Assembly: GCA_964494085.1 (NCBI GenBank)
Contig: CAZBQJ010000003.1
Span: 186,001 to 250,000, forward strand
Reading direction: 5' to 3'
Length of the DNA: 64,000 bases
Source of the DNA: CAZBQJ01 sp964494085
GTDB taxonomy: Bacteria; Patescibacteriota; Gracilibacteria; UBA1369
Below are positions 17,214 to 25,718 of the stretch, piece by piece. The position numbers and the translations under genes are program-made. Positions within the stretch are counted from its first letter, which is position 1; each line of letters begins with the position of its first letter. The notes beneath the pieces were generated by a model that saw nothing but the letters and a program-made list of their open reading frames with translations, did not search any database and was not told where the DNA came from.

Positions 17214-17759
17214 ATGGAAACAGTAAACGAAACCAGTCCCGGCAGCTTACCCGAAAAGGTCATTGAAATCACCATTACTTTGCCAACTCAGGCCTATTTC
17301 CTTTCCGGCATTAGAGATTTCACCTTAACATTGATCAAAAACATGACCGAATTCAGTGAGCAGTGGGCCTATCGTTTCCAATCAATTGTCGATGAACTTT
17401 GCAATAACGCCATTGAACACGGATCTAGAGAAGGTGATAAAATAAAAATAATCTTTCAAAGTTCCGCCAAAGATTTCATTCAAATCATCGTAGAAGATAG
17501 CGGAAACGGCAAAAGTAAACTCCACGCGAAGGACATTACTAAACTTGTTAACGAAAGAAAGACGCAAACTATCCTTAACGGATTGATCCGAGGCAGGGGA
17601 TTGCCAAAAATCGTCGCTGAATGGACAGATGAACTCGAGTTCACAGATACCGCGTCCGGTGGTATACAAGTACGAGTGAAAAAATTTCTTAATGATCCAA
17701 AATTGCAAGCCAACATTTCTTCTGGACTTGAAAACCCCACACATATAGTGCTTAATTAA
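17214..17759 (+). CDS. HATPase-domain anti-sigma/serine kinase (RsbW type)
   Basis: GHKL-fold ATPase of the RsbW/SpoIIAB class, a kinase that phosphorylates a STAS partner and sequesters a target protein when that partner is phosphorylated. The N box reads ELCNNAIEHG (61-70), the G1 box DSGNG (95-99) and the G2-like region GRGLP (127-131). The 181-residue length fits a stand-alone protein with no sensor. It is followed after 24 bp by a STAS gene and then a PrsW-like protease, with a strong extended -10 promoter upstream. Its normal target, a sigma factor, is not in the window. Confidence 0.85.
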   Translation: METVNETSPGSLPEKVIEITITLPTQAYFLSGIRDFTLTLIKNMTEFSEQWAYRFQSIVDELCNNAIEHGSREGDKIKIIFQSSAKDFIQIIVEDSGNGKSKLHAKDITKLVNERKTQTILNGLIRGRGLPKIVAEWTDELEFTDTASGGIQVRVKKFLNDPKLQANISSGLENPTHIVLN

Positions 17760-17783
17760 TAATGAAATAATAAATAAAAACGT

Positions 17784-18155
17784 ATGACAGATATAAATAT
17801 CACCATTGAAGACATTCCCGTAAGCGATAATGGAAAAATCGTTAAACAAATCGTCTTTAAAGGACAATTGGATGAGACCAACGTAGATGAAAAAGCCAAG
17901 CTTATCTATGCATTGATAGAACAAGCACCGAAAGACCTCAATCTATTGATGGATTTCGAAAACCTGGAATACATGAATAGTAAATCCATCGGCTATTTGA
18001 CCGATTGGTACAGTAAAGTATCTGAAGGCGGGGGCAAGATTGTTATCGCCAAAGCCAGACCAAATATCCTCGATATCCTCGAGGTAGTCGGCCTTACTCA
18101 ATTAATCAGCTGTTATCCCACATTAGACGAAGCCAAATTGGCTTTATTATCTTAA
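17784..18155 (+). CDS. STAS-domain anti-sigma-factor antagonist
   Basis: Single STAS domain, 123 residues. The loop EYMNSKSIGYL places Ser66 at the kinase-target position. It is the second such protein in the window, after the one at 14119-14490, and lies 24 bp after the RsbW-type kinase, its probable partner. The PP2C phosphatase at 12969-14126 could act on either STAS protein. The loop differs from the usual DS-S/T-G by having N before the Ser, as does the other copy. Confidence 0.85.
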   Translation: MTDINITIEDIPVSDNGKIVKQIVFKGQLDETNVDEKAKLIYALIEQAPKDLNLLMDFENLEYMNSKSIGYLTDWYSKVSEGGGKIVIAKARPNILDILEVVGLTQLISCYPTLDEAKLALLS

Positions 18156-18165
18156 TTCTCTAGTT

Positions 18166-19239
18166 ATGCCAAGCTTTGAACCACTATATCTGGCGTATGG
18201 TGGCTTGGCTTTACTGCCAGCTATCATTTGGCTAACTTTTCTCTTCAAAAAAAATAAGAATAAGAAGGTTCAACTGTTGATCTTCTTAACCGGCTCACTT
18301 TCAGTCATACCGATTTTTGCAATCCAATATTTCTTTCTATATTTCCCTCAATTTGACATTGTTGCTCAGGCCAATGCCGCACTGACAAATCCCATCGCCC
18401 AGTTTTTGGTTATTTATATATGGGTTGGCTTGACAGAGGAATTGGTTAAACAGTGGATTTTGCGTTACTTCGACTCAAAGTATTTATTGGTCAAAACCAT
18501 CAATGATTCTATTAATCTCAGCTTAATTTCAGCCTTAGGCTTCTCTTTCGCGGAGAATATCTTCTATTTTCATCAAATCGGCACTCAATTTGGGGTTGCC
18601 TCGCTACTGGTAGCCTATTTATTTCGATCCGTCTTCACCACTTGCGGACATTTGGTATTTTCCGGATTCTTTGGTTACTTTTATGGCATCGCCAAATTCT
18701 CTATCAGTATAGTTGAACAATCCAACTGGCAAGGGAAGAAACTTCATTTTTCCAGGTTTATCGGGCGTTTATTTAACATTTCCAGGATTCAGGCTTACCA
18801 GGAAACCACCATACTGAAAGGCCTCTTCATCGCCATTTTACTTCATGCTGTTTTCGATTTTCTTTTGGCCATGAATGGCTTTACCGGCAACTCCCTGTTC
18901 ATAGGAGCAGCCGCAATATTTATTATCGTCAGTTATTTGATCTTACGACGTGTATTGAAAAATCGTGCCGGCCGGCTGATCCTTGTTGAAGGTCAAACAG
19001 ATCAAAAAATGTCCACCATGGCTAAAACTGATGAAGATGTAGTAATCGAATTACTGGGTATGTGGTTCAATAGCGGTCGTTATGTTGACGTTATGCACAT
19101 TTGTGAAAGACTCTTGCAGCGCGACCCCGGTAATCGCATCGTCAAATTATTCAAAGCCAAAGCTTTGGATAAAATGGAACGTGGCAATCCTTATAAGACC
19201 ATCCTCACGAAACTTTTTCCAGACAAACGCCCCAATTAA
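18166..19239 (+). CDS. PrsW-like intramembrane metalloprotease
   Basis: Polytopic membrane protein of the PrsW/CAAX-related glutamic or metalloprotease group; PrsW of Bacillus cleaves an anti-sigma factor. The family motifs are present: EELVK (91-95), FAEN (128-131), a His in GHLVFSGFFGY (His162) and LHAVFD (His227). About eight membrane helices are followed by a soluble C-terminal region (about 265-357) that may be a helical repeat. It is the third gene of the operon with an RsbW-type kinase and a STAS protein, 10 bp after the latter. Linking regulated proteolysis to that switch is an inference. Confidence 0.83.
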   Translation: MPSFEPLYLAYGGLALLPAIIWLTFLFKKNKNKKVQLLIFLTGSLSVIPIFAIQYFFLYFPQFDIVAQANAALTNPIAQFLVIYIWVGLTEELVKQWILRYFDSKYLLVKTINDSINLSLISALGFSFAENIFYFHQIGTQFGVASLLVAYLFRSVFTTCGHLVFSGFFGYFYGIAKFSISIVEQSNWQGKKLHFSRFIGRLFNISRIQAYQETTILKGLFIAILLHAVFDFLLAMNGFTGNSLFIGAAAIFIIVSYLILRRVLKNRAGRLILVEGQTDQKMSTMAKTDEDVVIELLGMWFNSGRYVDVMHICERLLQRDPGNRIVKLFKAKALDKMERGNPYKTILTKLFPDKRPN

Positions 19240-19295
19240 CATATTTACCTTTTTTCAGTAATACCCTATCATTATCTGGTCATATTTCTTTTGCA

Positions 19296-20417
19296 TTGAA
19301 ATCACTTAATCAAGCCAAAATCGCCATAGTCTGCGACTGGCTAACCATTCAGGGCGGCGCTGAAAAAGTAATACTTGGTTTACACCAGCTTTTTCCTCAT
19401 GCTCCCATTTACACCAGTATCTATAACCCCAAAAAAGTCCTCGGTTTTGAAAACGCCACCATTCATTCTTCATTCCTCCAAAATTATCCTCTGGCCAAGA
19501 ATTATCATCAATTCTTCCTGCCTCTCATGCCCAGGGCTTTTGAAAGCTTCGATCTAAGCGCCTATGATATAGTTATTTCCAGTTCACATTCCTGTGCCAA
19601 AGGTCTTTTACTGAAACCCAAAACACTGCATATCTGTTATTGTCATTCACCCATGCGCTATGCCTGGGATAATTATCAAAGATACATTCGTGAATATGCC
19701 GTCAGCGGATTGGTCAAAAAAATCGCCACCCCCTTGATTCATAAAATCCGTCTCTGGGATCGTATAACAGCCGATCGGGTGGACCAGTTTATAGCCAACT
19801 CCAAATATATCCAGAGTCGCATCCATAAATTTTATCGTCGCGACAGCCAAGTCATTTATCCATTCATTGAACCTGAGAAATTCACTTCTTCCATCAAAGC
19901 TCATTTTTACCTGGCAGTCGGACGGCTTACTTCATATAAAAAATTCGACTTAATCGTCGACACTTTTAACCAAAATGGTTTGCCTATCAAAATAGTCGGC
20001 ACAGGCAGTATGTACAAACGGTTGAAAGCTAATGCCAAACCCAATGTCGAGCTTCTGGGGTATGTCTCTAGCCAAGACCTCAAACAATTATATAGCCAAG
20101 CCAAAGCCTTGATCTTCCCTCAATGTGAAGACTTTGGCATAATCCCATTGGAAGCCATGGCCAGCGGCTGTCCGGTGATTGCCTACTCCAAAGGGGGAGC
20201 CCTGGAAACTGTCATAGATGGCAAAACCGGTTTGTATTTCTCAGAACAAAATGTCGATTCTCTAAATCGGGCTATCTCAAAATTTCGGCAAAGCGAATTT
20301 AATTCTGCTGATATCATCAATCATGCTAAACTTTTCAGTAAAAGCGTCTTTCAAAAAAGAATCAGCGATTCTATAGCAGATTCCTGGCATCAATATCAGT
20401 TAACTTATCAATCATGA
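19296..20417 (+). CDS. GT4-family glycosyltransferase
   Basis: Retaining GT-B glycosyltransferase that probably builds a surface polysaccharide. The opening IAIVCDWLTIQGGAEKV is the N-terminal nucleotide-sugar fold. The C-terminal domain shows FYLAVGRLTSYKKFDLIV, a VELLGYV stretch and FPQCEDFGIIPLEAMASG, the E-x7-E catalytic region. The start is a TTG with no Shine-Dalgarno; no better in-frame ATG exists upstream of the fold. The stop overlaps the next gene by 4 nt (ATGA), so it is coupled to a Wzz-like chain-length protein. Confidence 0.85.
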   Translation: MKSLNQAKIAIVCDWLTIQGGAEKVILGLHQLFPHAPIYTSIYNPKKVLGFENATIHSSFLQNYPLAKNYHQFFLPLMPRAFESFDLSAYDIVISSSHSCAKGLLLKPKTLHICYCHSPMRYAWDNYQRYIREYAVSGLVKKIATPLIHKIRLWDRITADRVDQFIANSKYIQSRIHKFYRRDSQVIYPFIEPEKFTSSIKAHFYLAVGRLTSYKKFDLIVDTFNQNGLPIKIVGTGSMYKRLKANAKPNVELLGYVSSQDLKQLYSQAKALIFPQCEDFGIIPLEAMASGCPVIAYSKGGALETVIDGKTGLYFSEQNVDSLNRAISKFRQSEFNSADIINHAKLFSKSVFQKRISDSIADSWHQYQLTYQS

Positions 20418-21004
20418 CTTATCGGGAAATTCGCAAAATGATTTTCAATCACAAATTTAGTATCGCTTTTATTACTTTAATCTGTGGCTTAATAGGCTTT
20501 TTTATCGGATCTCAAAATTCGGCTGTCAATAAATTTAGTAATTCGCTATTTATAGATTTTTCCGTTCAAGACAAATATCAAAAATCCAGCAGCCTTGAAA
20601 ATCTAGAAGCCTCAGATCAGCTTGCCGAAAGTATCCAGGGCTGGGTAAAGGATATCTCTTTTCAAAATCAGATCAAAGAAACCACTCAACTGGGATTTGA
20701 AATCCAGGCTAAAAAACAGGAAAAGAACAATCTAATCATCAGCTTCAAAACCACCACCGCGGATCAAGCCCAAGTCATCGCTTCAGCCGTCAATCAAGAA
20801 CTGCAAACCAGAATAAGCAAATATAACAATCACGCCGACCTCACTCTTTTCGCCAATACTCAACCCCTGCAAGTAAACAAGAAATCCAGCACCACCCTTA
20901 TTTATACTGTTTTATCAACTTTGATGGGGTTAGTACTAGGCCTACTTTTTGCCGGGTTCGCCGAAATACTGTTCCCCAAAAAACGCCCTACCCACACTTC
21001 CTAG
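20414..21004 (+). CDS. Wzz-like polysaccharide chain-length protein
   Basis: Two membrane helices near the ends (about residues 17-33 and 160-182) enclose an extracytoplasmic helical region, the layout of Wzz/polysaccharide co-polymerases. The C-terminal helix is rich in Gly and Leu (LMGLVLGLLFAGF), as is usual for the family. It is smaller than classical Wzz and has no tyrosine-kinase part. The ATGA overlap with the GT4 gene supports a role in the same surface polysaccharide. Its last codons overlap the convergent permease gene by 4 nt. Confidence 0.62.
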   Translation: MTYREIRKMIFNHKFSIAFITLICGLIGFFIGSQNSAVNKFSNSLFIDFSVQDKYQKSSSLENLEASDQLAESIQGWVKDISFQNQIKETTQLGFEIQAKKQEKNNLIISFKTTTADQAQVIASAVNQELQTRISKYNNHADLTLFANTQPLQVNKKSSTTLIYTVLSTLMGLVLGLLFAGFAEILFPKKRPTHTS

Positions 21005-22233
21005 ATTTTGGCGTGAATTCTTTTACCCAAATCCTTGGCAAACACCGCTACTATAGTCGCCATAGGGATTGCCAGAATCAATCCCAAAATCCCCAAAAAC
21101 TGAAAACCTATCAATAAAGCAAAGATAATAATTATCGGGCTAAGTCCAACGGCTTTGTTCATCAGTAATGGTACGAGGATATTGTTTTCCACCTGTGAAA
21201 TAGCGAAATAATAAATGATTAGAAATATCGCCAAAGCCAAACTTTGATTCAAAACAATAGGCAAAACCAAAACTGCCGCCACCACTCTTCCAAATACCGG
21301 AACAATCATACAAATTCCCGTTATAACAGCGATTAAAAGGGAATATTGAACCCCTGCAATAGCCAGCCCAATAAAGGAAATTATCGCTGCAACAATCGAA
21401 ACCATCAATTGTCCTCGAATCCATTCTCCGATTTTGACCTTCACCATTTGCAATCTTTGAGTGATATATGGTGTAAAGCGAGTCGGAAAAATACCGACAC
21501 AAAAGTTTTCTATGGCCATCTCATCCACCGTCATAAAGAAAACCAGGATTAGAATCAGAATAAAGTTAAACAATCCGTTGGAAACTTGCAGAATAATCGA
21601 CCACAAATTCCCTCCCAGATTAAATAATTGTGCCGAAATCAGCTGTAGCGAATTTTGAAATTGCACGGCAACTACTTTGATATCCACCGCTCTGTATATT
21701 TCATCTAAATATGGCTTTATCTGAGGGCCAAAGGGCAAATTTGTAGTCGGAGTTTGAGATAATTTCAAAATAAAGTCATTCACCGTTCCCGCCAAACTAA
21801 ACAACTGCTGCGCTATCAATGGCAAAAGAGCCGAAATTAAAATCGCCACCAATAAGAACAAAATCAAGTAAATCAGAATTATCCCAATAGCTCTGGGAAA
21901 TCGTTTTGCTTGCAAAAAATCGATCAAAGGATCCAGCGCCGCTGCAATAAAGAAAGCCATAAAGAATAAGATCAGGATGCCTCCTATTTGATAAAATACA
22001 TAGGCTGCCAGCAACAAACTGAAAATCACCAGCATCGTTCTAAAAACTGTCATCGGAGAAATCTCCAACATCATCATCTTCATCCCCGGATCCATTTTCA
22101 CTTGCGGGATCGCAATATCTTCAATTTCTTCACGATTTCTTTTGGTAATCCGATGAGCTTTTGCCTTTAGTTTAGCCACCCTTTTAGAAATACTGTCGAT
22201 CACCGCAGTAATTTTCTGATTTGCTTTTTTCAT
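21001..22233 (-). CDS. AI-2E (PerM) family permease
   Basis: Membrane protein of the AI-2E/PerM family, about eight helices. It carries GGILILFFMAFFIAAALDPLIDFL, IGEWIRGQLMVSIVAAI and a C-terminal VPLLMNKAVGLSPIIIIFALL stretch typical of the family, read in short segments. Members act as Na+/H+ antiporters or export small signals; the substrate here is unknown. The ATG at 22233 lies 2 nt after the upstream pilin gene and gives a normal family start. A longer in-frame start at 22278 would overlap that gene. The cytoplasmic N-terminal 50 residues are Lys/Arg-rich. Confidence 0.85.
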   Translation of the reverse strand: MKKANQKITAVIDSISKRVAKLKAKAHRITKRNREEIEDIAIPQVKMDPGMKMMMLEISPMTVFRTMLVIFSLLLAAYVFYQIGGILILFFMAFFIAAALDPLIDFLQAKRFPRAIGIILIYLILFLLVAILISALLPLIAQQLFSLAGTVNDFILKLSQTPTTNLPFGPQIKPYLDEIYRAVDIKVVAVQFQNSLQLISAQLFNLGGNLWSIILQVSNGLFNFILILILVFFMTVDEMAIENFCVGIFPTRFTPYITQRLQMVKVKIGEWIRGQLMVSIVAAIISFIGLAIAGVQYSLLIAVITGICMIVPVFGRVVAAVLVLPIVLNQSLALAIFLIIYYFAISQVENNILVPLLMNKAVGLSPIIIIFALLIGFQFLGILGLILAIPMATIVAVFAKDLGKRIHAKI

Positions 22234-22235
22234 GA

Positions 22236-22691
22236 TTAGCCTGTTATTGCTGATAGAATTATATTCACTATGGTCCATGCCAAAAAGGCAATACCCATCC
22301 CGATTAAAGCATTCTCAATATACTTTTTCCCCTTATCTTTTTGGGAAGGCAGCATTCCTCCTGAAATATATAGAAAGCCTCCCAGTACAGTAAATAAAAC
22401 AGCGATAATCCCGATCAAACCCAATAAATAATTCCCAAAGTATTTAATGAAATATGGAATCATAGCTAAAGAAATCCTTCCAGTTCTAATCGCACAACCT
22501 AAAAACACGTCAACATCTCCAGTTATCGTACCACCATGAGCAGAACTATCTGAAAAGCTATCCAACAGCATAGCACAATTTGTCTTAGGATCGGAATGAG
22601 GTAAAATAGTCCCTTGCGCCATCGCCACCCCTTGCACTCCCAGTAAAACCAGTGCAATAGATACCGCTACTATTTTTATTTTCTTCAGCAT
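22236..22691 (-). CDS. TrbC/VirB2-like pilin (T4SS_pilin type)
   Basis: Small exported membrane protein: a signal peptide (about residues 1-25, ending VAMAQ), a Cys-containing extracytoplasmic part, and two hydrophobic helices. The second part reads LGGFLYISGGMLPSQKDKGK followed by an AL-rich helix. This is the layout of the type IV secretion pilin-like proteins widespread in CPR genomes. It is followed by the permease gene after 2 nt. The only other type IV-related gene in the window is the TraG-like ATPase at 58218. Confidence 0.78.
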   Translation of the reverse strand: MLKKIKIVAVSIALVLLGVQGVAMAQGTILPHSDPKTNCAMLLDSFSDSSAHGGTITGDVDVFLGCAIRTGRISLAMIPYFIKYFGNYLLGLIGIIAVLFTVLGGFLYISGGMLPSQKDKGKKYIENALIGMGIAFLAWTIVNIILSAITG

Positions 22692-22725
22692 AAATTATTT
22701 TTTAATATCCTAACACAGTCTCCAG

Positions 22726-23391
22726 TTAAGCCAAGGTCTTTACGCCAATGCGGATTTCATTCACTCCTTCGGCAATTAATTCCGCCAAATTATCCGCATA
22801 ATTCATCGAAAAATATTCTAAACCTCGCAGCCTTTCCGACATCATTTTATAAACAGTGGCCGCCTTTCTCCAAGCCGTTTTCTGTAATTCTTCATTTATT
22901 TTTGGTACATATGAACTAATCCCTACCAGTCGTAATCCTGACATCAAAGCCACTTCATAGCTCGAATCATTTATCCCAACCGGCAAAAATCCAAACTTTT
23001 TAATATCACTGAGAATATTTAGCCTCATCAAAACCTTGGTCACTCTCCCTGTCCGGGCATTTATATCACTGATCTGACGAGCCTGCTCCAGACTTGTTAA
23101 TGACTCAATCACTGCAAAGTTTGCCAAAATCGGCCCCAAATTCTGGTCATCCAGCTCTCCCAAATAGTATTTTTCACATGGAAACAACAAGTACTCCAGT
23201 TCTGAAAACTGCTCCAATCTAGAGAAGCCGATTTTCCTCACTCCTGCACCGATTAATTTATTTATATCAGCTATATCTATACCCTCAGTTTCCAGTAGAA
23301 TAGAAACATCAATTGCATTTTTAAAATGTAATTTGGAAAAAAATTGTATTTTCGTGATAATCTCCTGTAACCTAGCAACCTGAAATTCCAT
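22726..23391 (-). CDS. YggS-like (PLP-binding fold) protein lacking the PLP lysine
   Basis: Resembles the YggS/PLPBP family, TIM-barrel proteins that bind pyridoxal phosphate. Matching pieces are KIGFSRLEQFSEL (family FGENRVQE), YYLGELDDQNLGPIL (family HFIGxLQxNK), a KFGFLP segment and the C-terminal FSMNYADNLAELIAEGVNEIRIG, quoted in parts. The strand that should carry the PLP lysine (AVSKT) reads VSILLETEG, with no Lys. The protein may therefore not hold PLP covalently. It is divergent from der with 4 bp between the starts. Confidence 0.6.
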   Translation of the reverse strand: MEFQVARLQEIITKIQFFSKLHFKNAIDVSILLETEGIDIADINKLIGAGVRKIGFSRLEQFSELEYLLFPCEKYYLGELDDQNLGPILANFAVIESLTSLEQARQISDINARTGRVTKVLMRLNILSDIKKFGFLPVGINDSSYEVALMSGLRLVGISSYVPKINEELQKTAWRKAATVYKMMSERLRGLEYFSMNYADNLAELIAEGVNEIRIGVKTLA

Positions 23392-23395
23392 CTCT

Positions 23396-24772
23396 ATGAT
23401 TAATAATTCCGCTCACAAATTACCATTTATAGCCATTGTTGGTAAACCCAATGTCGGCAAATCCAGTCTTTTCAACCGGCTGATCGGTCAAAAAGTGGCT
23501 ATAATATCAGATTATGCCGGCACTACTCGCGACCGAGCCTTTCATCGCGTCCAATTTGGCAATGTTAAATCAATTTTAGTCGATACTGGAGGGCTGGAGT
23601 TTGAAAAGAAAACCAATATAGAAGCCGATATGCAAGCCCAAGCCAGATTAGCTATCGGTGAAGCCGACCTGGTCATGCTGGTAGTGGACGGACGGCTTGA
23701 TCCAACCTTTGAAGATATTGAAACAGCCAATATTCTTCGTAGAAAATCAAAAAAGGTGATTCTAGTCGCCAATAAGATTGATCATGCTAAATCAGCTCAC
23801 AATTTATTGACTTGGACAGAATTAGGTTTCGGTGAACCGGTCAGCATTTCCGTAATCCATAACTTGGGGTTGGAGAAATTGCAAAAAATCCTTGGCCAAC
23901 ATCTCGAGGAACAAGGCTGGACTGATTTTGAAAATGTGGAACCACCATCAAATTCTCTCAAACTCGCCATCATCGGTCGGCCCAATGCCGGTAAATCATC
24001 TCTGGTCAATGCTTTGATCGGTACTGAAAGGATGATCGTTTCAGATATTGCCGGTACAACCCGCGATGCCGTAGATACCGATTTGGAGAAAGATGGGCAT
24101 CATTATACCTTGATCGATACGGCTGGATTACGTCGTCGAGGAAAAATCGAGAGAGGTATCGAAAAATTCTCCAGTTTCAGAACCATCAATGCCATTGAAA
24201 GATCCGATATTGTCTGTTTGGTGTTGGATTACAGTGTCGGTGTCCGAGCCCAAGACCTCCATATCTCATCCTATATATTGGAAGCCAATAAGGGATTGGT
24301 AATCCTGATCAACAAATATGATTTGATGGAAGAAAAAGAAGATGAAAAGAATCGTATCGGCCGCGTTCTGAAGAATCGCTTCGATTTTCTTACCTGGGCG
24401 CCGGTTCTATTTATCTCCGCCAAAAATAACAAAAACCTTGATCTGGTCTTGGAAGCGGCTCGAAATATCCAAGCTGAAAGAAAGCGTCAAATTGAACCAG
24501 AAGAATTACGCGACTTTATCCGCGAAAAATTCCATAAACATCAACCTTCCACTGCCGGACGCAAAAAGCTCGTATTTTATGATTTACAGCAAATACCATC
24601 CGATACTCCAACCTTCGAATATACCGTAAATAACGATAAAATAATTCATTTCTCTTATCGCCGCTACCTGGAAAATGAATTTCGGGCCACCTTTGGTTTT
24701 GCCGGAACCTCCATCAAGTTCTACTACAAATCCATCAATCCAAAACTACTCAAAGAAGCCAAGCCGCTTTAG
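23396..24772 (+). CDS. der: Ribosome-assembly GTPase Der (EngA)
   Basis: Double-GTPase needed for 50S subunit maturation. The first G domain has GKPNVGKS (16-23), GTTRDR, DTGG and NKID. The second has GRPNAGKS (about 195-202), GTTRD, DTAGLRR and NKYD. The C-terminal KH-like domain ends the 458-residue protein, a normal length. Its 3' end overlaps the convergent nucleotidyltransferase gene by 27 nt, and it starts 4 bp from the divergent YggS-like gene. Confidence 0.96.
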   Translation: MINNSAHKLPFIAIVGKPNVGKSSLFNRLIGQKVAIISDYAGTTRDRAFHRVQFGNVKSILVDTGGLEFEKKTNIEADMQAQARLAIGEADLVMLVVDGRLDPTFEDIETANILRRKSKKVILVANKIDHAKSAHNLLTWTELGFGEPVSISVIHNLGLEKLQKILGQHLEEQGWTDFENVEPPSNSLKLAIIGRPNAGKSSLVNALIGTERMIVSDIAGTTRDAVDTDLEKDGHHYTLIDTAGLRRRGKIERGIEKFSSFRTINAIERSDIVCLVLDYSVGVRAQDLHISSYILEANKGLVILINKYDLMEEKEDEKNRIGRVLKNRFDFLTWAPVLFISAKNNKNLDLVLEAARNIQAERKRQIEPEELRDFIREKFHKHQPSTAGRKKLVFYDLQQIPSDTPTFEYTVNNDKIIHFSYRRYLENEFRATFGFAGTSIKFYYKSINPKLLKEAKPL

Positions 24773-25690
24773 CCTCGATTTCCATTCATTCCCAAAATAT
24801 TCCCGTCGATCATTATTGTGAAATTTTAAACGAGTATTACTGATCACAATCGAAGCGTTGCTCGGCAAATCTGTTCTTTTTGAGTGTCGTCGCAAAAAGA
24901 AACTTTGCCATCGTCGTTCTCCCCAATTTCCCAATCTACCTCCCAAAATAACTTCCAGGAATGCTCTCCACCACTTCCTACCGGCAGGGAAATCTACATT
25001 GTCATATCTGTCACCAGCCAAATATCTTGGCAACCACTCTTTGTTTTCCGATTTGATTTGTTGCCACACATTTTGACTTCCATAAATTGGATGAAGCGCC
25101 ACCAACCAATAGGCGAAATAGATATCATCAGCCAACAATAAGTCACCAAAATTCAAACGCCCCTCACTGACATAAAAACTCAGGCAAAATCGTCCTTTCA
25201 CCTTGCTTCCATGACGGCGCAATCTCATAAAATGTAGAAACACAGTAACGAACACTCTGGCCAAAAAAATCCGCTCTTTCTTGGTCACAATAAATAAATC
25301 AATATCACTATCTCCATCGGCAATTCCCAGTGGCAAGTAATTGCACACTGCTACAAATTCCACAAAAGGCGTGCTCTGGAAAATCTTCCCGTATTTACTC
25401 GCTTTGTTTAACAATAATCTCGATTCTTTCTCACTTTCCGAGAAACTTTTCAGAGATTCGTCCGTATCGTTGAGGGAATAATGACCATCATGTTCACTTA
25501 CTTTTTCGCCCAATTTCACCAATGCTTGGGAAATCTCCCCCTCGTTTGCTTGCTCTCCCAGAACCAATCTCGACAATTCACTTACTCGTAATGCTTTCCT
25601 AAAAATATCAAAGTAAGCCAGTGTAGCCACTACCCTTTGAGACAAATCCAACTTTGAAATATCCGGTTTATTCATATCGGCCAATATCAT
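24746..25690 (-). CDS. Nucleotidyltransferase-fold protein with N-terminal helical region
   Basis: The centre holds GIADGDSDIDLFIVT (about residues 121-135), the G-S-x-D-x-D motif of the polymerase-beta-like nucleotidyltransferase fold. The N-terminal 90 residues look like a winged-helix or helical domain (VATLAYFDIFRKALRVSEL), and the C-terminus is Trp/Arg-rich. Substrate is unknown: a minor nucleotidyltransferase or an inactive relative are both possible. The start could be the ATG at 25690 or the one at 25675. It converges on der with a 27-nt overlap. Confidence 0.6.
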   Translation of the reverse strand: MILADMNKPDISKLDLSQRVVATLAYFDIFRKALRVSELSRLVLGEQANEGEISQALVKLGEKVSEHDGHYSLNDTDESLKSFSESEKESRLLLNKASKYGKIFQSTPFVEFVAVCNYLPLGIADGDSDIDLFIVTKKERIFLARVFVTVFLHFMRLRRHGSKVKGRFCLSFYVSEGRLNFGDLLLADDIYFAYWLVALHPIYGSQNVWQQIKSENKEWLPRYLAGDRYDNVDFPAGRKWWRAFLEVILGGRLGNWGERRWQSFFLRRHSKRTDLPSNASIVISNTRLKFHNNDRREYFGNEWKSRLKRLGFFE

Positions 25691-25718
25691 ATACTACAGC
25701 CAGGCAATTTCAAAAAAC

